Assembly (NCBI GenBank): GCA_047967505.1 | Contig: CM106540.1 | Direction: 5' to 3' (one strand) | DNA: 64,000 nucleotides | DNA from: Dipteris shenzhenensis | Lineage: Eukaryota > Polypodiophyta > Polypodiopsida > Gleicheniales | In this document: positions 10,401 through 21,200 of the stretch, one piece after another | How the letters are laid out: every line of letters begins with the position of its first letter | Position numbering within the stretch: the stretch's first letter is position 1 | Translations under genes and position numbers: made by a program | The notes under the pieces: model-generated | What the model saw: the letters and a program-made list of their open reading frames with translations, nothing else | Told to the model about the DNA's origin: nothing | Databases searched by the model: none

Positions 10401-11580
10401 AAATCAACCACTCTAAAACTGGATATGCAATGCTCAAAGGGGATGAACAGCAAGTTTTGGAAGAGATGGGATGCCAGAGCATCAAGCATGGCTCAGTCTT
10501 CAGGCTTTTGGTATCCCCATGTGGTTTTATATTTCCCTCAAGCAAAGGTGGGATTGGTTCATGAACAGATTCCAAAACAAGATGGATAAATGGAGAGGAT
10601 TTCATGCTATTCTGGTAGGAAGAAGAATTGTTCTTAACCATTGCATATACCCTATTGTTATCTTCTACCTCACAGCATGGTCCCCCTCCAAAGCTAGAAT
10701 TAACAGATCATAAAAATTTGCATATCTTTTCTATGGGGAGGCAGGACACCCAAGGTCAAATGGGACTTTTGTATCAAACCCAAGTAGGAGGGGGGACTAG
10801 GAGTTATTGATATAGAACAAGCTACTCTGAAACTCTCCTCAACTTGGATTTTAAAGGCAATCTTGCACCCTCTTGAAAATTGAGCTGAACTTCTCCGTAG
10901 GAATGTCAACCCCCTAAGACCCCTCAGACACCTCAAGTGGAAAAATTACCCCATGCTGTCAGCTATTTGTAACCCAGAGCCCTGCAAAGCTAAAGGCAGC
11001 CAGCTTTGGGTCTTTCTTTGGACAGCTTTTGAAGGGATCAAAAGCCAAATTGTCTTTTCAGGTAAAGGAGCTTTTATGAACTTGGACTCAATTTGGATTT
11101 CTGTTATTTTCAAAGAAGCTGTGCTTTCTGATGAAGAAATAGCTAAGGCGTCTCTTCTCTTTAAAAAGGGTTTGCAAAGTTGGTGGCAGCTGTGGAACAA
11201 AGCTAAACTAAGGTGGAAAACATGGGTAGAGATTAGGAGAGAGTTCAACCTAAATAATCAAAGCGAGTCACTTGTTCTGGATAGACTACAACTTTGGAGT
11301 GGTAGCCAAGAGTGGAAGGGCATAAAGTTGTGTGGACCAATGTCAGAGCACTCATGATTGGGAAGGGTAATGGCAAATGTATGAACTACCCCTCTACCAT
11401 CTCTTTGTGGCTTGTCCTATGGCTAGAAAGGTTTGGAAAATAGTCCAACTGGAGATAGGGGAGCCAGCGAATTGGAAGGCCATTTTATTTGAAGACTTTG
11501 CAAGGACAAAGTAGGACACTTAGTCACCCCTGAGAGCACATGCACTTTGGTTCATATGGGTAACCAGGAATAATCTTCAG
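10401..11580 (+). pseudogene. LINE copy 1, RT C-terminus and zf-RVT-like tail
   Basis: Continues the LINE after copia A. The translation, broken by stops, parallels 57985-59400: a segment with KGDEQQVLEE, a helical thumb region (MLSAICNPEPCKAKGSQLWV at 10953), then the C-terminal tail around LWLERFGK and a RAHALW-type end. About 220 bp present in copy 2 (58905-59125) are missing at about 11330. Not functional. Confidence 0.8.
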
Positions 11581-12112
11581 TTTAATCAAATTATTTTGCA
11601 AGCTGACTTGCTGTTTGTTATAACTGGCTAAACATGACCAGAAGAAAATCATAAAAAAGATATACAGTTTCAAAGTAGAGCCTAACCTCTTCAATGATGA
11701 CTTACAAAACACACTCAAAGCTGCTATGGGATTGATAATTCCACACCCTTTGAAGTCCCTACTAAGATCATTGAGTTTCTTAAACAGGTACCCTCCCCAA
11801 CAGTCAAAAAGGAAACAGACTCACCTGGTGAGGCCCAGGCAGATGACTGTGATAGCTCTGAGGACTCAAAGAGTTTCAATTACTCTGATTACTTCAATGA
11901 TGACAATACAGATGACGTTGATGACTCCTATATCCCTCTCTTTTGACTCTGATGCTACTGTTTTTTACTTCAAGAATATTTCTCAGAAATGTTTTGATGA
12001 TAAAACTCTCCCCATGGGGTTGGTTGTTCTTTACCAAAGAAGATGTAAATGTTTATGATGATGATGATGATATTCTAATATAACACAAACTTTTTTGCCC
12101 AAAAAAAAAAAG
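11581..12112 (+). other. LINE copy 1 3' UTR and poly(A)
   Basis: The part up to about 11780 aligns with copy 2 (59400-59550). It then continues through an A-rich, ATGATG-repeating stretch to a run of A at 12101-12112. The A run is the expected 3' end of a LINE. Confidence 0.7.
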
Positions 12113-12180
12113 AAAGAGGAGAAGAGAGGAGAGGAGAGGAGAGGAGAGAAGAGGAGAGGAGAGGAGAGAAGAATGGTAAA
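12113..12180 (+). repeat. Purine-rich GAGGA simple repeat
   Basis: Imperfect tandem GAGGAGA/GAGGA units directly after the LINE poly(A). A similar purine tract precedes the start of LINE copy 2 at 41740-41830. The opposite-strand open frame across it is an artefact of the repeat. Confidence 0.85.
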
Positions 12181-12245
12181 AAGGAAGTGAAGGCTAAAGA
12201 TGAGAGGGATGAAAAGGGAGTAGGGAAGACAGGTGAAAAGAGAGT

Positions 12246-12362
12246 AGAGAATTAGGGCGAAAAGAGGGGGCAATTAAAGTAAGGGGCAATAGAGAATAGA
12301 GGGGTAAAGGGGGGGGCAGATAAAGAAAGGGGGAAGGGCCTCATTTATTAGGGTGGGGGCAT
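12246..12362 (+). repeat. Direct repeat unit 1 (pair with 12498-12614)
   Basis: About 117 bp, rich in G runs, repeated 252 bp downstream with only a handful of substitutions. The two copies are separated by 135 bp of unrelated AT-rich sequence, so this looks like a local segmental duplication or LTR-like pair. Confidence 0.85.
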
Positions 12363-12497
12363 GTCATACATTAAATAAAGGCCCACCAAACGTTTTAAAC
12401 CCAAAATTTAATCTAAATCACAATATTACCACTAAACTAATCCCTACATCACCTTTGATCCAGAATACTAACCATGTTGAACTTTGACTATTGAAAA

Positions 12498-12614
12498 GAG
12501 AATAGGGAAGTAGGGTGAAAAGAGGGGGCAATTAAAGTAAGGGGCAATAGAAAATAGAGGGGTAAAGGGGGGGGCAAATAAAGAAAGGGGGAAGGGCCTC
12601 ATTGATTAGGGTGG
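12498..12614 (+). repeat. Direct repeat unit 2 (pair with 12246-12362)
   Basis: Second copy of the 117-bp unit. Downstream it runs directly into the SINE-like repeat. Confidence 0.85.
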
Positions 12615-12615
12615 G

Positions 12616-12755
12616 GGCCTATTATAAGCCTTGAGAGTCCAAAGTGGATGTCTTGAGTTCAAGTTCCCCCTTTGCATGAAGTTTTGGAGCTATTCCTTTA
12701 ACATTAGCTTAATTGGGGTACTCTACATTTTCACGTGAGAAATCAATTGAATTTC
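12616..12755 (+). repeat. Short dispersed repeat, possibly SINE-like, copy 1
   Basis: About 130 bp shared with 59823-59955 at high identity. It contains GAGTTCAAGTTCC, close to a tRNA-type B box, and AGTGG upstream, which fits a loose A-box pattern. The A-B spacing is only about 9 bp, shorter than in known plant SINEs. No target duplications were identified. That it is dispersed is seen directly; that it is a SINE is a weak inference. Confidence 0.45.
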
Positions 12756-12944
12756 TCCTTTGAATAAGAAAGGCATTTTCAACCACCTTTATCCTTAGAT
12801 TAAGTTATGTACGGAATAATTTGTTGAGATCAAGGGCCTTTAGAATAGGAAGATGGAAAGTATGGATGAGCAAATTTTTGTTTTGTTTTGTTTCGTTTTG
12901 AGAGCCGGCTTTGTTGTGTGAGGCACTTACACCCACCATACATC

Positions 12945-13435
12945 TCAATATAAGAATATGTACACCTTCTTGCAAAATATATCCTGAATAAGAAACATCA
13001 CCAACGGTAGAACTTCCATCACCAACATGTGCACACATAACTAATGAACAATGTATAGATGAGCAAACTAGTGGAAGAATTAGGTGGGGTGCCTGTATCT
13101 ATATAATATGAATGTTAAATAATCAAACCAAAGAGTATGTACACATGCTTGCAAACTTATTATCTAAAGAAGAAACATAACCAATAGTAGAACTTTCATC
13201 ACCATGTGCTGCACACATAACTAATCAATTATGTATATATGAGCAAACCAATGGAAACATTAGGTGGAAGCCCTTAGGGGGTATGAAGAGCCTTGTTTAG
13301 TATATGAATGCAAAATAACCAAACAATATAAGAATATGTACGCATGCTTGTAAAACTAATGGAAAGTATAGATGAGCAAACTAATGAAAGAGTTAGGTGT
13401 AGGAGCCACTAGGGGGGTATGAAAAAAAAAAAATT

Positions 13436-13472
<37 letters not shown>

Positions 13473-13610
13473 ATGTAAATTAACCAAACAGTAAAGAATA
13501 TGTATACATGCTTGCAGAATTATTGCATGAAGAAGAAACATCACCAATAGTAGTTTTTCCACACCACCATGTGCACACATAACAAATCAACAATTTTTAT
13601 GCACAACCAC
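12945..13610 (+). repeat. Irregular tandem repeat, period about 165-200 bp
   Basis: Four diverged units, each marked by an AGAATATGTACACATGCTTG-like motif (about 12952, 13130, 13331, 13493). A GAAGAAACATCACCAATAG motif and GTGCACACATAAC also recur. The third-to-fourth interval contains an A run and an AT microsatellite. No gene is visible. Confidence 0.7.
13437..13471 (+). repeat. (TA)n microsatellite
   Basis: About 16 uninterrupted TA dinucleotides, preceded by a 12-bp A run. Confidence 0.95.
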
Positions 13611-15040
13611 CAAAATTCAAACACAAAAAGAAGCAACATATTGATAAAATAAAAGATACCCACATAGAAGAAATAGTGCAGATATTCTCTTTCCTTTCAC
13701 CATAACAATACCAACTCAACACATAGCTTCCACATAGCTGATACTACCACCAAGGACTCCACAAGAGCCAAAAGTTGAACTAGGAGTAGACTTCGCTTAG
13801 ACTTCGCTTCAATAGACCCAACCTCAATGCAATCATCATTAGAAACATTAGGTTGAGAAACACCACCAACACTCTTAGATAAGTATGAAGACTTCCATCA
13901 TAGAACTCTCTCAACTTCTCTCCATCATGATAGGGATCACTTAACACATCAATTCCAATGGCCATCTTCATAATAGAGCTTCAATCACACTTTTGAGAGC
14001 TACCAAGACTACGACACCTAGAAATATGGATTCCAACCTTGGATGGACACTTTCTACAATGAGCCTTATTATAGAGAGTAATGAAGACACAAAATACCCT
14101 TGAAGAGATCTAGCCATAGCTCTTCTATATAAACCACTTAAACACTATTAGCACAACGAAAACCACCTTAACACTTTCGACACAAAAAGTACTTTAGTGA
14201 AGCAATAACCAAAAAAAAAAACCTCGCCGCACGGGCTATTGATACGCTGCTGATTTTGTTAACAAACTGGAGTTCCCCTCGCTTTACAATGTTCCAAGAT
14301 AGATTCTTCAAGGAATGATCATTTCTATTACAAGAATCATAACACAAGTTCCAATAAAGTCTCTATAAACTAAGCTCATTTTGAAAGTGTTATACACTAC
14401 CGTCACCATCAATAACAACATTATCATTTTCACGATGCATGCCATTTTTATAAAGCGAACATTGCGATGATAACATAATAGCATAATCCATCTTCGTTCC
14501 ACAAAAATTAGAATCTAAATCACAAAATGTCAAAACTCTCAACAAAAGATAAAGCAATATAGAGCATGTCTCATGGCACAAATATAGACTGACAACATTG
14601 GATATAGTAGCAATGATCATAAACAATTTTGTAAATCCATTGCATAGATAGTCCTCTTCATGTACACACATTGCAAAAATTCTCGTGATAAATGGTGGGC
14701 ATTGCTTCTGCAAAAATAGTTCAGGAGCTATTCTTGCAAACCTTATAATCGATAATTCCTTTTAGGAGCCCCTTAGCAGCTAGGGCTATTTTCAGCAGGT
14801 TTTGTTGGACGTGAGAAACATAACGATATCAAAATGACAATTTCACCACTTTGAGAAGCCACATAATATGCAGTTGGAAGAAACATTTTGTACAGCTTGC
14901 ATACTCATAAATGGCATACAATTCATTGTTGGAAGCAATTTGTAATATGAAATAGGGTCACAATCTTGTAGGTCTCCCACACGTGTGAAGGAAAGATTCA
15001 AAAGACTAACAAGCTAAATTCCATCCAAGAGGATTGCCCT
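13611..15040. other. AT-rich intergenic stretch without recognisable gene
   Basis: Only short frames of 60-107 codons occur and none shows a known motif. On the minus strand around 13840-14060 a short frame with CRKCP and VLSDPYHDGEKLREF looks protein-derived and faintly recalls the decayed frame at 17205-18165, but I cannot support homology. Confidence 0.5.
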
Positions 15041-15044
15041 CATG

Positions 15045-15720
15045 TTGTTGAAGTTATAAAGGAATGGTTAGACCAATAAGCGATTGTTGTACCAAAATTT
15101 TGTATTTCAGATTCATCGTTTGTCCAAATGTGGTCCAAAAGTGATCCATATACTGTTGTCAGTTCTGTAATTATCTGTTTCATGTTGTTTTCATTCATGT
15201 ATTCTTGTAGTTGTTTTGTTTATTTTGTCTTTACTTTGTAGTTGATATTAAAGTCACCGACTATGTATTTTTTTAAAATTTTTTGCAGCTGTTTTTTTAT
15301 GTTTTTGATCAAGCTTTCTGTTGCTGTTGGTGGTGACTTGTATACATTGATTATAGCCAATATTTGTTTATTGTTTGTTATGATTTTAGTGAGCAACGAT
15401 TAAGCACCATTTGTGTTCTCGTAATGTACCTCTCTAATGTTTAATGTTTGCTTATAGTATGTTGCAATATCTTCTCTTCTTATTGCTTTGAATCCCAGAA
15501 TGGATATTTTTTTATTCTCTGTCATTCGTGTTTCTTGGAAGCACATGATGTCTATTTGTTTTTTCTCTTGTTGCCAGTCTTCTTCATGTGCGATGGCTGA
15601 GAAAGTGTTGAGTGATTGGATTGTTATTCCCTTTGTGCCTGTTGATTGTATTTTTTTTAAATCTAGTGGCCATGTACACATTTCCTATAGTCACTGTATT
15701 TCTTCTAGTACTTTTTTGTC
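15045..15720 (-). pseudogene. Endonuclease/exonuclease/phosphatase domain of a Helentron-like element, decayed
   Basis: One minus-strand frame reads the hallmark motifs of an EEP nuclease in order. These are ITIQSLNTFSAIAHEEDW and IDIMCFQETRMT (metal-binding glutamate) at 15540-15625, IINVYKSPP near 15335, YIVGDFNIN at 15241-15267, and GSLLDHIWTN near 15125 followed by the terminal S-N-H. It carries stops at 15400-15402 and 15220-15222. It lies directly after a Pif1/Helitron-type helicase on the same strand, the arrangement in Helentron/Helitron2 RepHel-EN proteins, where the nuclease is C-terminal. A LINE origin is less likely because no RT follows. Confidence 0.72.
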
Positions 15721-15729
15721 TACCTAAGT

Positions 15730-16290
15730 TAGGTGTTTTGCTTGAAGCTTTTTTAGCAAGTAGAGGTTTTTGGTGAGCGTATTCATGACAACGCTGTGTA
15801 TACAAGGTCATGTGTTATTATGTTAGTTGGATCAAATGCTAATGAATCCATGTTGAGCCCCTGTGACCGATGTACTGTACGTGCGGATGCTAGTTGGATT
15901 GGAAATTGTGTTCTTATGACTATATTAAGTTGGTTTTTCCCTATTTGAAATTCCCTTTGTATTGGAAGTATGTGTCCATCTTGTAGGTGTCCCTTTGTCA
16001 TATAGTATTTTGTTTGTATACCTAGCATTTCTCTCGACATTCTTGTTTTTGAATTGTATCCAGAGAACTCTTTTTGTTTGGCTTATGTGTGACCCCATGA
16101 ATAAGCCGTCTACACCACTAACCAGGCCATCATTAATGTCTAAGTTTCCTGAACAAACTTCAATAATCATTCCAACTTTCAATTTCAATTCATAGTGTAG
16201 CCCTCTTGTACATTTTGGGTCTGCTGGTATCTTGATTGACTTCTTTCCCCTAATAGGGAAGAGAAAGAGCAAAAAAATGATGCAGTCACC
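15730..16290 (-). pseudogene. Pif1/Helitron-type helicase C-terminus, decayed
   Basis: The minus strand encodes YELKLKVGMIIEV..GNLDINDGLVSGVDG, the strand/loop region before motif V. After a frameshift near 15940, FPIQLASARTVHRSQGLNMD and HDLVYTALS follow, the SF1B motif V and VI region. The spacing and the phrase LAFDP match helicases of Helentron/Helitron2 elements better than cellular Pif1; this is a judgement from memory of the family. The N-terminal helicase motifs (Walker A and B) and the Rep nuclease are absent, so this is a 3' fragment of an element. Confidence 0.72.
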
Positions 16291-16960
16291 ACTTGAAAGT
16301 GGTAGGACTTGCATAGCTTGTGATTTTAACATATCCAAAGTTCTTCTTCCAAAGAGTATACAAAGTATGAGAAGAAGCTACGGCATCCCCTCTTTGCCTT
16401 TGCTTTTCTGCAATAGAGTCATATACTTCGAGCTTTGTTAAGCCCATTGGAAGGTGCATTTCAATGATCATGTCACCGTTAGGGAGTTTGGTAGATATAT
16501 GGGGTTGAGGTAAAGCATTTTCATGTATGAAGTCTTGCAAAATTGCTGCTGCCCTGACAGTTGAGATTCTTGATTTGGACCTTCCTCTATTACCGTGAAT
16601 GCTAAATTTGTTGCCGCCCTTTGCCTTGGTGACTAAATCCCAATATGTACCATGGGATAATCCAGTATTATTGTGATATGCCTTATTGCAAATCTTTTTT
16701 CCATTTACGAGAGGTTTTACCTTTTGTCTTGAACTTAGCCTTTTATTGCCATTCTGAAGAAAGCAAGAGAGACTTGTGAGAAGGTATTAATTTCTTTCGC
16801 TTCCTCTTCTTTGCCACACGTTTCCTCTACATTCCCTGATGTCTGCAAGATCAATGAAGCGCATACATCTTCGCTTGCAACATAGATATCCCAATGCATT
16901 TAACATGTTATGCTCCTTCATTACTCTCTTCCTCTTTGGTTGCTTTTGTGGATCTGCCTA
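16286..16960 (-). pseudogene. Transposase-like fragment of unknown class
   Basis: Minus-strand reading, with stops and a frameshift: CCKRRCMRFIDLADIRECR near 16850, then VNGKKICNKAYHNNTGLSHG near 16690. Next comes HGNRGRSKSR near 16590, and LTKLEVYDSIAEKQRQRGDA followed by LYTLWKKNFGYVKI at 16340-16445. The order of a paired-cysteine motif, K-x-C-x3-F/Y, HGN-G-R and a final S-x-LW-x5-V resembles a group of transposon-associated proteins found across eukaryotes. I cannot name the family with confidence. It abuts the helicase fragment at about 16290 without a spacer. Confidence 0.45.
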
Positions 16961-17204
16961 TATTCGCTTTCTCTTCATGCATATGTATGACCGTTTTCGT
17001 TCCTCACGCACGTAGTTATCTTATTTATGCACTTCTTCTCCTCACATTTGTTTGTAACCAAGCATCCATATTGGTCGTTGCATCCTTGGCCATATCACAA
17101 TCAAAGTTAAATATTGAATAATCCTCTGTTGATCTCATCCTCGTTTTTAACATACTCTTATGACCATTCAATGAATTCAATATTCTACGAGAGTATTGAG
17201 AACC

Positions 17205-18165
17205 TTAAAACTCTTCCACTCCTGAGAGAACATCACTCATTGGGACATCTTGCATGCCTTTCACAAATCCACAAGCTTGATTGACACGAGGTTTGTTAAT
17301 ATGCATGAACTCATCCACACTTGACAAGACATCGCTATTGAAACCTTTGCCCTTCTCACTGTGCAAGAATTCATCCACCCCAGATAAGGCTTCGCTTCTA
17401 AAATCATTTTGTTTCTCTAAACCAATGAACTCATCCACTCCAGATAAGATGTCACTTTTATAATTGAGTACATTGAAATCATCCACATTTGAAGTGATAG
17501 AGCCTAGCACATCGGCATGCTTTTTAGGTCCTTTGATATTGTAGTATACCTTGTCTTTATCATTGAAAACCACGTGCCTCTTTCTCATGTTTAAAAATTG
17601 CATGCTTCATCTCATATTCTTGCCTACCTCATAGTAGGGATCACATAAGGATGTTATGTTATCAACCATACCATCATCAGTGACTTTTAGAATCCTCATC
17701 TATGCAAATGACCATTGCTCCACTTGTTCAAACCCCAATACTTCACCTTCTACTACAGTCTTATTTGCAAATGATCTCATTTGTAAAATGTCCCCTATAG
17801 TAAAATCCAAGGTGGTGCACTTTGTATTCTTGATAATGTCTGTTGCATAAGTCTCATCTTTGTCTCATGCTATAAATGATTTGTTGGATGTATTGTAGGG
17901 CATAACATCTCCAAGTGTTTCCATATCTCCACATTTATACTTTAGCTCAACATGTGTGCTAAGAATCTTCGATACAGTAACTGCCACCTTATCTTCGCCA
18001 AGTCTTCAAAAGTGGCAAACTGAATTGGGATCACTGTCATGGATTGTAGCAACTACTTCTCTTTTGCTACATAAAATCACATCCATCCCTGGAACAAAAT
18101 CTATAGCCATCTCCTTTGTGAGAGTCCTTTGCAAGCAAGCTGCAATAGCAACAATTACATAAATG
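17205..18165 (-). pseudogene. Decayed frame resembling En/Spm-associated plant proteins, with peptide repeats
   Basis: About 320 codons in one minus-strand frame, broken by four or five stops; most are TGA that could come from CGA. The N-terminal half includes EVVATIHDSDPNSVCHF, KVAVTVSKIL and METLGDVMP. That spacing recalls the domain found in plant En/Spm (CACTA) TNP1-type proteins; this is resemblance only. The C-terminal half (17205-17460) has a repeat of about 20-30 residues, each starting S-[DE]-x-L-S-[GS]-V-[DE]-E-F, four times. No promoter or termini of a CACTA element were found. Confidence 0.45.
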
Positions 18166-18227
18166 TTAGTCTCTTTTTAATAATCTACTCATTTATAATA
18201 ATTTTTAATTAGTACTTAATTTATTGG

Positions 18228-21200
18228 TGGGAGAAGTTATCTCATCAAGTACTCATCAGATGGACACACCACTTTGCATGCAACTCAATAACACCTACAT
18301 TGAGGTGCGTGCAAAGTATTGTGCCCATCGTCTATGCTTTGCATGGTATATCACGCATTAAACACCATTTGTGCCTCAGTGTCATACACAACCATAAAAA
18401 ACATGGTCCTAGGTGTGTTATTCAAAGAAGTACTTATCAGATGGGGGCTCCACTTTGCACGCAAGTCAGATATGCTTTGCATGGTCGATCATGCATTATA
18501 CACCATTTTCCCCCTATTGATATGCGCATCCGTAAAAAAACATGCCCTTAGGTGTGTTATCTGACCAAGTACTTATTAGATGGGTGCGCCTCTTTAAAAA
18601 CAAGTCAATACCACTGAGGTTGACGCATAGGAAAAGTATTGTGCCCATCGGATATGCTTTGTGTGGTAGATCGAGCATTAAATACCATTTTTGCCTTAGT
18701 CTCATGCACATCCGTAAAAAAACAAGTACTTATGGGATGGACATGCCACTTTGCATGTAAGTGAATTCCACCTAGTTGAAGGTGTTTGCAAAGTATTGTA
18801 CACATCAAATATGCTTTGCATTGTCGATCAAGCATAAAACACCGTTTTTGCCTTAGTGTCATGCACAACCATAAAAAAACACGGTCCTAGTTGTGTTATT
18901 CAAACAAGTACTTCTCAGATGGGGGCTCCACTTTGCATGCAAGTCTGTTTCAACTAGGTTGAGGTGCATGCAAAGTATTGTGACCATCAGATATTCTTTG
19001 CATGGTCGATCATGCATTATACATAGTTTTTCCCTAGTGATATGCACATCCGTAAAAAAACACGCCCTTAGGTGTGTTATCCAATCAAGTACTTATCTGA
19101 TGGGTGTGCCTGTTTGAGAACATGTCAATACCACCTAGGTTGAGTCATAGGAAAAGTATTGTGCCCATCAGATATCCTTTGCATTGTCGATCGAGCACTA
19201 AATACCATTTTTGCTCGTGTCATGCACATCCGTAAAAAAACATGCTGCTAGGTATGTTATCCGATCAAGTACTTATGAAATGGGTGAACCACTTTGCATG
19301 TAAGTGAATTCCACCTAGTTGAAGGTGTGCGCAAAGTATTGTGCCCATCAAATATGCTTCGCATTGTTGATCAAGCATAAAACACCGTTTTTGTCTTAGT
19401 GTTATGCACATCCGAAAAAAACACGCTGCTAGGTATGTTATTCGATCAAGTACTTATGGGATGGGTGCTCCACTTTGCACGCAAGTCCGTTTCAACTAGG
19501 TTGAGGTGTATGCAAATTATTGTGACCATAGGATATGCTTTGCATGGTTGATCACACATTATCCACCGTTTTTCCCATAGTGATATGCACATCCTCAAAA
19601 AAACACGCCCTTAGGTATGTTATCTGACCAAGTACTTATCGGATGGGTGTGCCTCTTTGAGAACATGTCAATACCACCTAGGTTGAGGTATAGGAAAAGT
19701 CTTGTGCCCATCGGATATCCTTTGCATGGTCGATCGAGCATTAAATACTATTTTTGCTCGTGTCATGCACATCCGTAAAAAAACACGCTACTAGGTATAT
19801 TATCCGATCAAGTACTTATGGGATGGGCACACCACTTTGCATGTAAGTCAATTCCACCTAGTTGAAGGTGTGTGCAAATTATTGTGCCCATAGGATATGC
19901 TTTGCATTGTCGATCAAGCATAAAACACCGTTTTTGCCTTAGTGTAATGCACAACCATAAAAAAACACAGTCCTAGGTATGTTATTCAAACAAGTACTTA
20001 TCGGATGGGGGCTCCACTTTGCATGCAAGTATATTTCAACTAGGTTGAGGTGTGTGCAAAGTATTGGGACCATTGGATATGCTTTGCATGGTCGATCACG
20101 CATTATACACCATTTTTCCCTAGTGATATGCACATCCGTAAAAAAACACGACCTTAGGTGTGTTATCTGACCAAGTACTTATCGGATGGGTGTGCCTGTT
20201 TGAAAACATGTCAATAACACCTAGGTTGAGGGGTAGAAAAAGTATTGTGTCCATCAGATATGCTTTGCATGGTCGATTGAGCATTAAATACCATTTTTGC
20301 CTTGGTGTCATGCACATCCGTAAAAAAACACTCTGCTAGGTATCTTATCTGATCAAGTACTTATGGGATGGGCATGCCACTTTGCATGTAAGTCAATTCC
20401 ACCTATTTTAAGGTGTGTGCAAAGTATTATGCCCATCAGATATGCTTTGCATTGTCGATGAAGCATAAAACACCATTTTTGCTCTAGTGTAATGCACAAC
20501 CATAAAAAAACACGATCCTAGGTGTATTATTCAAACAAGTACTTATCGGATGGGGGCTCCACCTTGCACACAAGTATCTTTCAGCTAGGTTGAGATGCGT
20601 GCAAAGTATTGTAACCATTGGATATGCTTTGCATGGTTGATCACGCATTATACACCGTTTTTCCCCTAGTGATATGCACATCCACAAAAAAACACTCCCT
20701 TAGGTGTGTTATCTGACCAAGTACTTATCGGATGGGTGTGCCTCCTTGAAAACAAGTCAATACCACTGAGGTTGAGGCGTAGGAAAAGTATTGTGCCCAT
20801 CAAATATGCTTTGTGTGGTCGATCGAGCATTAAACACGCTGCTAGGTATGTTATCCAATCAAGTACTTATGGGATGGGCATGCCACTTTGCATGTAAGTC
20901 AATTCCACCTAGTTCAAGGTGTGCAAAGTATTGTACTTATCAGATATGCTTTGCATTGTTGATCAAGCATAAAACACCGTTTTTGCCTTAGTGTCATGCA
21001 CAACCATAAAAAAACACGGTCCTAGGTGTGTTATTCAAACAAGTACTTCTCAGATGGGGGCTCCACTTTGCACGCAAGTTTTTTTTAACTAGTTTGAGGT
21101 GTGTGAAAAGTATTGTGACCATTGGATATGCTTTTCATGGTCAATCATGCATTAAACACCATTTTTCCCCTAGTGATATGCACATCTATAAAAAAATACG

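Larger units (their letters stand above)
1..12112 (+). mobile_element. L1-type LINE copy 1, interrupted by three nested LTR insertions
   Basis: Non-LTR retrotransposon copy whose 5' part lies outside the window. Visible coding parts are the start of the reverse transcriptase (60-454), the RT core (2566-3183), the RT C-terminus with thumb (10401-11340) and the C-terminal zf-RVT-like region (11341-11580). They join in the right order once the insertions at 455-2560 and 3184-10400 are removed. The 3' UTR runs to a poly(A) tract at about 12101-12112. A second copy of the same family lies at 41800-59560 and served as the guide for locating junctions. The copy has stops, frameshifts and a deletion of about 220 bp near 11330 relative to copy 2. 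The family assignment rests on motif order; the exact 5' end is unknown. Confidence 0.88.

Noticed and set aside
12031-12273. 80-codon minus-strand frame with long leucine/serine runs
   Set aside because: It is the translation of the GAGGA simple repeat and LINE poly(A).
13780-14060. Short minus-strand frame with DPYHDGEKLRE resembling DPYYEVGKNMR at 17640
   Set aside because: The shared stretch is too short to claim homology; no longer alignment could be found by eye.
15045-15720. Endonuclease domain as part of a LINE
   Set aside because: No RT follows on the minus strand, and a helicase precedes it directly; a Helentron-type origin explains both.
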